From contig JAUWJP010000101.1 in NCBI GenBank assembly GCA_030607635.1, positions 1-6,508 on the forward strand: a DNA stretch of 6,508 nt, given 5' to 3'. Position 1 is the stretch's first letter. Each line of letters opens with the position of its first letter. The position numbers and the translations under genes are program-made. Of this stretch, positions 1 to 5,412 are shown piece by piece. The notes below the pieces were generated by a model. The model was not told where the DNA came from and did not search any database. It saw nothing but the letters and a program-made list of their open reading frames with translations. The DNA is from Candidatus Aminicenantota bacterium. GTDB lineage: Bacteria; Acidobacteriota; Aminicenantia; Aminicenantales; Aminicenantaceae.

Positions 1-451
1 TAGGTTGCTTGGCTGCAACCGAAACCATGTTAATGATCCTTCCCCACTTTTGTTTTTTCATGAAAGGGATAACTTCATAACAGAGGTTCACTGTGCTTAA
101 GAGATTAAGCTCCAGAGCATCCCGGTAATCATCGAGAGTAAACTCATCGGCCGTACCTGAAGGAGGCCCTCCAGCGTTCGAGACCAATATCTCAATTGTC
201 CCCAACTCCTTTACGGTCTGTTCGACCATTTTGCTCACTTGTTTCTTATCTCTTACATCGGCCACAAATGCCCTCACACCTCCTCTTGTTTCGGCAACTA
301 TTTCATCTCTGGTTTTGCCAAGCCTTTCCTTATTTCTGGCACAGATCATAACTTTCGCTTCCTCCCTGGAAAGTTGGAAGGCAATCGCTTTTCCAAGACC
401 CTTGCTCGATGCTGCCACGAGGGCAACTTTATTCTTGATGCCCAAATCCAT
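1..451 (-). CDS. SDR-family oxidoreductase, N-terminal 150 residues (cut by window edge)
   Basis: The first 150 residues of a short-chain dehydrogenase/reductase are visible; the 3' end lies beyond base 1. Seen: a Rossmann beta strand (KVALVAAS) followed by a glycine-rich turn AASSKGLG at residues 13-20, an acidic VADV at 63-66 (usual adenine-contacting Asp), SNAGGPP at 91-97 (the NAG motif of the family), LELNLLST around N116, and RIINMVSV ending in a probable catalytic Ser at 144. The YxxxK motif would fall just past the window. The usual TGxxxGxG is changed to AAxxxGxG. This and the NAGGPP stretch resemble the 'ketoacyl-ACP-reductase-like' SDR subgroup, whose NAD-binding and catalytic motifs are known to be imperfect. 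The start ATG at 451 has AGGAG seven bases upstream. It lies 38 bp after the 411-residue gene on the same strand, so probably the same operon. The substrate cannot be inferred; a FabG-like annotation would be too specific. Confidence 0.9.
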   Translation of the reverse strand, partial: MDLGIKNKVALVAASSKGLGKAIAFQLSREEAKVMICARNKERLGKTRDEIVAETRGGVRAFVADVRDKKQVSKMVEQTVKELGTIEILVSNAGGPPSGTADEFTLDDYRDALELNLLSTVNLCYEVIPFMKKQKWGRIINMVSVAAKQP

Positions 452-489
452 ATCTCATCTCCTGATGTCTATTTTTTCATCGCCAGAAT

Positions 490-1725
490 TCATTTTCTGT
501 AGGAAACCTTTGCAAACCTGGTTTCATGACCCTTTCTCATAATCTCTTTGGCATCCTTGTCGCACCTTATACACTTGTGATAAACCACATCGCCAATCAG
601 TTCTGCTTTCTCGTTTCTCTCCTCATCCGAGAGGAAATAGGCTTCCATGGTATCATAAGGACGAGATTCACCGTCGCTTTCATATTTAATTGTCAAATCC
701 CTTCCTGCATCAAGGACTTTGAAGGCGTTCTCAGTCCAGTTAAAGTCAGCCATGCCTAAGTCTGGGTTGATCCTTATATGAGCGGCGAGAAAGATTCTGG
801 GGAGGCCTGATGCTTCAAGCTCGTCGAAACATTGGATAAAGGTTTCAGCAGTTGTTGCGTTTCCGATGTTGATCTCGTAGATAGGGGTAGTCCCGTCGGA
901 GCGAAGATATTCTTTGAAAATATTGATGAGCATCCGAAGCTGGATAGCGTTTTGGGTTGAGAGAAGCATGGATATTTTGAATGAACGACTAGGAATTTCC
1001 CTGGCGTAATAGCAGGCAGCCACAATGGTTGACCAGCTTGGATTAAGGAAGAAATTAGCTCCTGTAGCAAGGGCAGCCCTCGTTACCCCGTCAAGATAGA
1101 TGAGATGGTTATTGTTGCCGACTTCAACCCCTCCAAAGTTGCCGAATGCCGTCCCCATATTCTTCAGGATTATCTGACTCAACCCATTACCCACATCTTT
1201 TCTCTCGAATTTCTCGCCTGTCACTTTTTCTACCCTTGCAAATCGTTCTTCTGGAAGCGGAGTTCCAATAAGGTTGGTGGAGCAGAACTTGCTGGTACCC
1301 AATATATTTTCGGCCATAGTCAGTGTCGAGAGTAGATCACCGCTGTAGACATAGTTTTCGGTGAGAGCCACCACTGAAATCATCTCTGTCGGGAAAAGCA
1401 CATCTCTGTTCTCTGCTACTCTCTTAAGACAATAAAATGTAGGGCGGGATGCTTGGAACCCGGAAACCTGGGTGGTACAGATTCCTTGCTTGGTTACAGT
1501 AATTCCGCTCTTTTCCACGAAGTCCTCAACTTTGGCAAAATTTTTAGCATATTCTTCAGCTTTTTCCAGCATCTCTCCGTATCCTTTTTCCCCAGCGATT
1601 CTTTTCCTGGTTTCGTAATCCCTCATAGACTCTATCTTTTCGGAAATCTCTTTTGCTCCTCCGTATGAATCTAATAAGGCATCCATTGCCTTGAGATCCT
1701 TATCGCTTAAAAGTTTGAAGTGCAT
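490..1725 (-). CDS. Unrecognised 411-residue protein between hom and an SDR gene
   Basis: I do not recognise this family. The frame is clearly coding: 411 codons, AAGGAGAG about seven bases before the ATG, and tight same-strand spacing (69 bp after hom, 38 bp before the SDR gene). Residues 1-72 look helical and charged (EKAEEYAKNFAKVEDFVEK at 54-72). From about 75 on, strands and helices alternate, with short glycine- and asparagine-rich turns: GNFGGVEVGNNNH (195-207), GANFFLNPSWS (222-232), EINIGNATTAET (284-295), AAHIRINPD (314-322). That pattern would fit an alpha/beta barrel, but this is only inference. Near the C terminus HKCIRCDKD (383-391) has a CxxC pair (C385, C388) that could bind metal or form a disulfide; further cysteines are C83, C99, C148, C238 and C299. 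No signal peptide or membrane segment is evident, so it is probably cytosolic. Its position suggests a metabolic enzyme linked to the aspartate-family pathway or to the SDR, with no direct proof. Confidence 0.85.
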   Translation of the reverse strand: MHFKLLSDKDLKAMDALLDSYGGAKEISEKIESMRDYETRKRIAGEKGYGEMLEKAEEYAKNFAKVEDFVEKSGITVTKQGICTTQVSGFQASRPTFYCLKRVAENRDVLFPTEMISVVALTENYVYSGDLLSTLTMAENILGTSKFCSTNLIGTPLPEERFARVEKVTGEKFERKDVGNGLSQIILKNMGTAFGNFGGVEVGNNNHLIYLDGVTRAALATGANFFLNPSWSTIVAACYYAREIPSRSFKISMLLSTQNAIQLRMLINIFKEYLRSDGTTPIYEINIGNATTAETFIQCFDELEASGLPRIFLAAHIRINPDLGMADFNWTENAFKVLDAGRDLTIKYESDGESRPYDTMEAYFLSDEERNEKAELIGDVVYHKCIRCDKDAKEIMRKGHETRFAKVSYRK

Positions 1726-1794
1726 TTTGAGTCTCTCCTTTTATCAATTATTCTCTGTTTAGCTCAAGCTTTTACTTTTGCTTATTCATTAGAT
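1726..1794 (-). other. Intra-operon gap between hom and the 411-residue gene
   Basis: This 69-bp AT-rich spacer holds the AAGGAGAG ribosome binding site of the downstream gene. I see no hairpin followed by a T-run and no convincing promoter on the minus strand. Read-through from hom is therefore the simplest reading. The 38-bp gap before the SDR gene (452-489) is likewise free of terminator signals. Confidence 0.5.
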
Positions 1795-2844
1795 TTATTT
1801 TGCAAGATGGCGGTGAATGGTCAGCATATCTGTGAGGATAGAATAGCCAGTCTCAATTTTTCCAGCTCCGGGTCCTTGAATGGTTACTTTTCCCAGTAAA
1901 TCCAGGTCAAAGGTTAAAGCGTTGTTGGCACCCATGATTCCAGCCAGAGGGTCGGAGAGGGGGAGTTTTTGAGGGGAGACACCGGCTTGAATCTGTCCAT
2001 TTTCTTTTTTGGTCGAGGCGATAAGCTTATACCTGTATCCCTCTCCTTTCGCAGCCAGGATTTCCTGTTTGGAAAGTGAAGTAATACCTTCTCTTTTTGC
2101 ATCAGATGGTTTGATGTTTCCTTCCAGAAAGACATTTGAGAGGATAACAATTTTGGCCAGAGCATCGTAACCTTCCACATCTGCTGTAGGATCTGCTTCA
2201 GCGTAACCTAATTTTTGGGCTAGTCCAAGGGCATCTTCATAATCCATGTTCTCTATCTCCATTTTGGAGAGGATAAAGTTGGTTGTCCCGTTAAGTATTC
2301 CGTTTATCTCTTTGATTTTATTTCCGGCCAGGCCATTCTCGAATAGACTGAACACGGGTGTCCCGCTCATGACCGTACCCTCAATCCCGAAAAAAAGGTT
2401 GTTCTCTTGAGCCAATTTTTTTAATTCCCTGTAGTTAAGGGCGGCAGGTCCCTTATTGGATGTGACCACATGTTTTCCCGTTTGAAAGGCTTTTTTGATA
2501 TAGTTTGTTGCCGGTTCTGCTGTCTTGATATCCGTGTATGTCAGTTCAGCAATGATATCGGCATCACATTTTTCGATCATTTCCAGAGGATCTATTTGTC
2601 GAGCTTCGTTGGGTTTTCCCTCAAGATACTCGTCAATTTTCTTCCCCTGTTCTAAAAGCTGAAGAATTTTCTCTACTTTTATTCCTTCTGGAATGAGAAG
2701 AGAGCCCTTCAGTTTATCGTTGATGGCAACGATTTTAACTTCAAAATCAAGCCTTTCTTTCAAATATCCTCTTTTTTTTTCCAGGATTTTCAGAAAACCC
2801 TGTCCTACTGTACCGCAGCCGATAAGACCTATTTTATATTCCAT
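1795..2844 (-). CDS. hom: Homoserine dehydrogenase, monofunctional short form
   Basis: This enzyme reduces L-aspartate-4-semialdehyde to L-homoserine with NAD(P)H, the branch point leading to threonine, isoleucine and methionine; it is cytosolic. The 349 residues start with a Rossmann fold, IGLIGCGTVGQG (5-16). TSNKGP (128-133) carries the conserved lysine K131. NGTTN is at 185-189. LGYAEADPTADVEGYDALAK (212-231) holds E216, D227 and K231, which match the spacing of the catalytic Glu, Asp and Lys of yeast homoserine dehydrogenase. GPGAG (324-328) lies near the end. There is no fused aspartokinase and no C-terminal ACT domain, so this is the short type and is probably not feedback-controlled through an ACT domain. 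AGGAGGAG sits six bases before the ATG. It is first in a likely operon with the 411-residue gene and the SDR. A 408-bp gap lies upstream; the promoter is not located with confidence. Confidence 0.95.
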   Translation of the reverse strand: MEYKIGLIGCGTVGQGFLKILEKKRGYLKERLDFEVKIVAINDKLKGSLLIPEGIKVEKILQLLEQGKKIDEYLEGKPNEARQIDPLEMIEKCDADIIAELTYTDIKTAEPATNYIKKAFQTGKHVVTSNKGPAALNYRELKKLAQENNLFFGIEGTVMSGTPVFSLFENGLAGNKIKEINGILNGTTNFILSKMEIENMDYEDALGLAQKLGYAEADPTADVEGYDALAKIVILSNVFLEGNIKPSDAKREGITSLSKQEILAAKGEGYRYKLIASTKKENGQIQAGVSPQKLPLSDPLAGIMGANNALTFDLDLLGKVTIQGPGAGKIETGYSILTDMLTIHRHLAK

Positions 2845-2850
2845 TATCTT

Positions 2851-2858
2851 CTCCTCCT
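2851..2858 (-). promoter_or_regulatory. Ribosome binding site of hom
   Basis: AGGAGGAG lies six bases before the hom ATG and fixes the start. The overlapping nine bases at 2848-2856 read GAGGAGAAG on the minus strand. They are exactly complementary to plus-strand bases 3151-3159, which lie inside the candidate small RNA of this gap. Confidence 0.8.
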
Positions 2859-2993
2859 CATCATAAAATGCTTCCTTTAAAATTTAGAACCCAGTTTAGT
2901 AGCATAAGAATTTAGCACGGAATAAGATCACCCAAGTAAAAGAAAGTTATTTGATAAAAGAATATAACATATTCATTTTAGAATTTGTAGGGA

Positions 2994-3007
2994 TTTGATT
3001 CATCAAA
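2994..3007. repeat. Inverted repeat TTTGAT-N2-ATCAAA, possible operator
   Basis: The plus strand reads TTTGATTCATCAAA: two perfect 6-base arms around a 2-base centre, about 150 bp upstream of the hom start. The size suits a dimeric regulator's operator. In AT-rich intergenic DNA such short repeats also arise by chance, and no regulator gene is nearby. Confidence 0.3.
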
Positions 3008-3062
3008 CCGAAAAAGGGGGAAGATCTGTCTCCTTCACCAGTAATGATTTTATGGAAGTTTT

Positions 3063-3094
3063 GAAGTTTTTCCGCTTTGCCGGGTAAAAACTTC
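3063..3094. other. Hairpin in the hom upstream region
   Basis: Arms GAAGTTTTT (3063-3071) and AAAAACTTC (3086-3094) pair perfectly over 9 bp. Inside them CCG and CGG can add three more pairs around a six-base loop, with a two-base bulge. On the minus strand the hairpin would lie in a long hom leader. On the plus strand it lies just before the promoter-like pair at 3105-3133 and is followed by a T-rich stretch (TGTTTTGGTTTT). It matches no riboswitch consensus that I know. Confidence 0.4.
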
Positions 3095-3104
3095 TGTTTT
3101 GGTT

Positions 3105-3133
3105 TTGCAACAAACGGAAAAAACGATTATAAA
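3105..3133 (+). promoter_or_regulatory. Sigma-70-like promoter reading into the gap (candidate sRNA promoter)
   Basis: TTGCAA (3105-3110) and TATAAA (3128-3133) are separated by exactly 17 bases. The -35 element matches TTGACA at 4 of 6 positions and the -10 element matches TATAAT at 5 of 6. Predicted transcription starts near 3140. No gene follows on the plus strand, but a strong terminator does, at 3194-3230. Confidence 0.45.
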
Positions 3134-3139
3134 AGATCT

Positions 3140-3230
3140 ATCTCTGCTTGCTTCTCCTCAAACGGACAAAAATAGGTATCAGGAATAAAGTGGAAGGGTA
3201 GTGAAAATCATCTTTCACTACCCTTTTTTT
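3140..3230 (+). ncRNA. Candidate small noncoding RNA, about 90 nt
   Basis: This is inferred from a 17-bp-spaced promoter pair just upstream and a perfect 13-bp hairpin with a seven-T tail at the end, with nothing coding on the plus strand between them: no ATG, and the one GTG frame stops after two codons. The RNA would have an unpaired CU-rich 5' part (including CTTCTCCTC at 3151-3159), an A-rich middle and the terminator hairpin, a layout common to trans-acting regulatory RNAs. It would end tail-to-tail with the citrate synthase transcript, 22 bp past that gene's stop. I match it to no known RNA family. The alternative is that the hairpin simply serves citrate synthase and there is no RNA. 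Confidence 0.35.
3194..3230 (+). terminator. Intrinsic terminator, canonical on plus; may also end citrate synthase mRNA
   Basis: AAGGGTAGTGAAA (3194-3206) pairs perfectly over 13 bp with TTTCACTACCCTT (3213-3225) around a six-base loop, and the T-run 3224-3230 follows. The T-tail makes it a textbook terminator for plus-strand transcription. Read on the minus strand it lies about 27 bp after the citrate synthase stop, the right place for that gene's terminator, but the 3' side is only TTCCACTTTATT. A bidirectional role is likely, stronger on plus. Confidence 0.8.
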
Positions 3231-3252
3231 AATTTCAAGAAAAATTAGTCGC

Positions 3253-4554
3253 TTACTTCTTAATCTGTGCTTCTATCCAATCTGTAGTGATACTCTTGGG
3301 TCTTTCGATGCTCAACCCAAGGGCTCTGTCCCAAATCAGAGAGGCAAGAACGCCGATGGCACGGGATGCTCCGAAGAACACTGTGTAGAAATCATACTCT
3401 GTGACTCCATAGTGGAGCAGGAGACAGCCAGAGTGGGCGTCGACATTGGGCCAGGGATTTTTTGCTTTGCCGTGTTCCCTTAGAATATCAGGGGCAACTT
3501 CGTAGATGGCGCTGACAACTTTGAAGATTTCATCATCGGGAAGATGTTTAAGGGCGAATTCTCGCTGAGCCATGTATCTGGGGTCTGTTTGACGGAGAAC
3601 CGCATGTCCGTATCCTGGAATGACTTTTCCTGCCTTCAGGGTGTCCCAGAGATATTTCACCAGTTGTTCTTTGTCCGGAACTCCTCCTAAGTCCTCCTTT
3701 ACTTCCATGATCCAGCGGAGTACTTCCTGGTTAGCCAGTCCGTGGAGAGGCCCGGCTAATCCATTCATACCTGCAGACAGGGAGTAGTAAGCATCAGAAA
3801 GGGTAGATCCAACAAGGTGTGTGGTATGAGCAGAGACATTCCCGCCTTCATGGTCGCTATGAATGACGAGGTAAAGGCGCATGAGTTCCTTGAATTTTTC
3901 GTCCTCGATTCCGATCATGTGAGCAAAATTTCCACCCCAGTCAAGATTGGGATCAGGAGGAATATGCTCATCGTTCTTGTAGGTTTTGCGGTAAATATAA
4001 GAGGCAATAAGGGGGAGTTTGGCCAGAATGTCCATCGCATCTTCGTACACTGGGTCCCAGTATTCCATCTTGCTTAATCCCTCTCTGTATTTTTTAGCGA
4101 AGATGGACTCTTTCTGGAGGGCAAGAATGCCTTGTGAAAACTGGGTCATCGGGTGCGTATCTTTGGGGATGGCTTTGAGAACATCGATGAGATAGTCAGG
4201 GAGGGGACTGCGTTTTCGCCATTCTTCGGTGATTTCCTTGACATCATCTTCTGATGGCAATTCGCCGGTAAGAAGGAGATAGAATATTCCTTCGGGAAGA
4301 GGTTCTTCACCGCCCGGAGCCTTCGGCAATTTTTCTCGAAGCTCGGGAATGTTGAAACCACGAAATCTTATCCCTTCAACGGGATCAAGAGCCGATGTTT
4401 CGGTGACCATGCATTTTACTCCGCGCATTCCGCCGTAGGCTTGAGCTACCGTAACTTCTGAGATCTTTACATCACCGTGTTCTTTGACGAACGACTTAAC
4501 CTTTGCGCGCATGGGGTCTAGTGATGAAGCAAATTTTTCTTTTAATGATGACAT
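3253..4554 (-). CDS. gltA: Citrate (Si)-synthase, eukaryote-like (mitochondrial) type
   Basis: This enzyme condenses acetyl-CoA and oxaloacetate to citrate, the entry step of the TCA cycle; it is cytosolic in bacteria. The 433 residues align along almost their whole length with mature animal mitochondrial citrate synthase as I recall it, for example YGGMRGVKCMVTETSALDP (40-58), EGIRFRGFNIPE (60-71), HSDHEGGNVSAHT (232-244) and AKNPWPNVDAHSG (364-376). The catalytic triad is intact at H271 (GPLHGLANQE), H317 (PGYGHAVLR) and D372 (NVDAHSG), offset by three from pig H274, H320 and D375. Substrate arginines are present at R326, R398 and R418 with the same offset. It lacks the N-terminal domain of E. 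coli-type, NADH-inhibited GltA. Bacterial enzymes of this type are known from Geobacter sulfurreducens and relatives. The start ATG has AAGGAGG eight bases upstream and a near-consensus promoter. It is transcribed alone, divergent from lemA. Confidence 0.96.
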   Translation of the reverse strand: MSSLKEKFASSLDPMRAKVKSFVKEHGDVKISEVTVAQAYGGMRGVKCMVTETSALDPVEGIRFRGFNIPELREKLPKAPGGEEPLPEGIFYLLLTGELPSEDDVKEITEEWRKRSPLPDYLIDVLKAIPKDTHPMTQFSQGILALQKESIFAKKYREGLSKMEYWDPVYEDAMDILAKLPLIASYIYRKTYKNDEHIPPDPNLDWGGNFAHMIGIEDEKFKELMRLYLVIHSDHEGGNVSAHTTHLVGSTLSDAYYSLSAGMNGLAGPLHGLANQEVLRWIMEVKEDLGGVPDKEQLVKYLWDTLKAGKVIPGYGHAVLRQTDPRYMAQREFALKHLPDDEIFKVVSAIYEVAPDILREHGKAKNPWPNVDAHSGCLLLHYGVTEYDFYTVFFGASRAIGVLASLIWDRALGLSIERPKSITTDWIEAQIKK

Positions 4555-4561
4555 TGAGACA

Positions 4562-4569
4562 ACCTCCTT
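4562..4569 (-). promoter_or_regulatory. Ribosome binding site of citrate synthase
   Basis: AAGGAGGT, a perfect match to the anti-Shine-Dalgarno end of 16S rRNA, lies about seven bases before the ATG at 4554. It fixes the start and predicts efficient translation. Confidence 0.85.
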
Positions 4570-4614
4570 ATAATGTTTTAAGAAATTATTTCCCTAATTT
4601 AGAAAAGAAGTAAG

Positions 4615-4643
4615 AATATATCATTGTCTGCCAGCACTGTCAA
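4615..4643 (-). promoter_or_regulatory. Strong sigma-70 promoter of citrate synthase
   Basis: On the minus strand TTGACA (4643-4638, perfect consensus) and TATATT (4620-4615, 5 of 6) are separated by exactly 17 bases. Transcription would start near 4608, giving a leader of about 54 nt. Upstream of the -35 element, phased A- and T-runs (4644-4680) resemble an UP element. This predicts high constitutive expression. Confidence 0.85.
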
Positions 4644-4718
4644 TTTTTTTAGGATTAATTATGAAAATTTTTTTTATTTAACCTGATTCGCTAGAAAGTC
4701 TCGACTATTCAGGATGAA

Positions 4719-4730
4719 TCAAATATTTGA
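4719..4730. repeat. 12-bp palindrome overlapping the lemA -35 element
   Basis: TCAAATATTTGA is a perfect palindrome whose right half contains the first four bases of the presumed lemA -35 hexamer (4727-4732). A dimeric repressor bound here would block that promoter. Chance occurrence in AT-rich DNA is possible. Confidence 0.35.
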
Positions 4731-4757
4731 CTTTTGTCTTTTGAAATAGTCTATTAT
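4727..4757 (+). promoter_or_regulatory. Probable promoter of lemA-htpX
   Basis: TTGACT (4727-4732, 5 of 6 to consensus) is followed by TCTATT after 17 bases or TATTAT (4752-4757) after 19. Transcription would start near 4764, leaving a leader of about 35 nt. It is weaker than the divergent citrate synthase promoter 90 bp away. Confidence 0.5.
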
Positions 4758-4798
4758 TGAGGATAAAGAATTTCTAGAAAACTTGTTAGGAGAAGGAC

Positions 4799-5353
4799 AT
4801 GGAAATTATAATGTTTTTTCTTATCGCCTTTGGAGTTCTTCTGGTTTTTGCTGTAGGAATTTACAACAGGTTAATTACTCTGAGAAACCGGAGTGATAAT
4901 GCCTGGGCTCAGGTGGATGTTCAGCTTAGGCGAAGATATGACCTTATTCCGAACCTGGTGGAGACAGTAAAGGGCTATGCCAAACATGAAGCAGGGACCT
5001 TTGAGAAGGTCACTGAAGCGCGCTCCAAAGCCATAAATGCAGGAACGGTTAAAGAACAAGGACAGGCCGAGAATATGCTGACCGGTGCTTTGAAATCTCT
5101 TTTTGCTGTGGTTGAAAATTACCCTGATCTCAAGGCGAACCAGAATTTTTTGATGCTTCAGGAAGAGCTGGCAGGAACAGAAGGTAAAATCGCCTATGCG
5201 AGACAATTCTATAATGATACTGTGATGAAATTTAGCCTCAGACAGCAGGTTTTCCCATCCAACATTATCGCCAATATGTTTAATTTTAAAGAAAAAGAGT
5301 ACTTCGAGATTGAAGAAGAGGAAGCCAGAGAACCTGTTAAAGTAAAATTTTAG
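4799..5353 (+). CDS. lemA: LemA family membrane-anchored protein
   Basis: LemA proteins are short, widespread envelope proteins with an N-terminal membrane anchor and a helical domain; their molecular role is not settled. The 184 residues match the usual length. Residues 2-20 form a hydrophobic anchor. IYNRLITLRNRSDNAW (21-36) and QVDVQLRRRYDLIPNLVETV (38-57) are the family signature. LFAVVENYPDLKANQNF (101-117), LQEELAGTEGKIAYARQFYN (120-139) and FPSNIIANMF (152-161) complete it. The tail from 164 is acidic (EIEEEEARE) and ends basic. AGGAG lies six bases before the ATG at 4799; a second in-frame ATG (codon 5) is less likely because it would lose that spacing. htpX follows 59 bp later on the same strand, a pairing seen in many bacteria, so the two probably act together at the membrane. 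Confidence 0.96.
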   Translation: MEIIMFFLIAFGVLLVFAVGIYNRLITLRNRSDNAWAQVDVQLRRRYDLIPNLVETVKGYAKHEAGTFEKVTEARSKAINAGTVKEQGQAENMLTGALKSLFAVVENYPDLKANQNFLMLQEELAGTEGKIAYARQFYNDTVMKFSLRQQVFPSNIIANMFNFKEKEYFEIEEEEAREPVKVKF

Positions 5354-5412
5354 TCCGGGCATTTTTTTAAGCAGGGGATAAATAAATAAGTAAGAGATAG
5401 ATAAAGTTCAAG

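Larger units (their letters stand above)
2845..3252. other. 408-bp intergenic region between hom and citrate synthase
   Basis: No protein-coding frame is convincing here. On the minus strand this stretch would be the hom leader and promoter region. It contains an inverted repeat TTTGAT-N2-ATCAAA (2994-3007) and a hairpin with 9-bp arms (3063-3071 with 3086-3094). No sigma-70 promoter for hom stands out. TATAAT at 3131-3126 lacks a matching -35 element, and TTGATG followed by TCTAAA about 18 bases later (around 3000-2971) is weak. On the plus strand there is a promoter-like pair at 3105-3133 and a terminator at 3194-3230, described separately. Confidence 0.6.

Noticed and set aside
231..542. 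Plus-strand open frames opposite the SDR gene
   Set aside because: The minus strand encodes clear SDR motifs here, and the plus-strand translations show no family features.
774..1070. 98-residue minus-strand frame inside the 411-residue gene
   Set aside because: It is an alternate frame of a longer gene that has a good start site; no independent start signal.
2947..3003. An 18-residue minus-strand frame upstream of hom (starting MNQIPTNSK), as a possible attenuation leader peptide
   Set aside because: It has a single Thr codon and no run of Thr, Ile or Met codons. No Shine-Dalgarno sequence lies at proper spacing and no terminator/antiterminator pair follows.
3063..3110. GGCAAAGC-containing hairpin on the minus strand as a possible cyclic-di-GMP or other known riboswitch
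   Set aside because: Only a short string resembles the consensus; the required helices and conserved joining regions are absent.
4871..5362. 163-residue open frame antisense to lemA
   Set aside because: It lies within the complement of a well-conserved LemA gene, has no ribosome binding site and shows no recognisable domain; it is a frame shadow.
5354..5380. T7 run after lemA (TCCGGGCATTTTTTT) as a terminator
   Set aside because: No stable GC-rich hairpin precedes the T-run, so lemA-htpX read-through is more likely.
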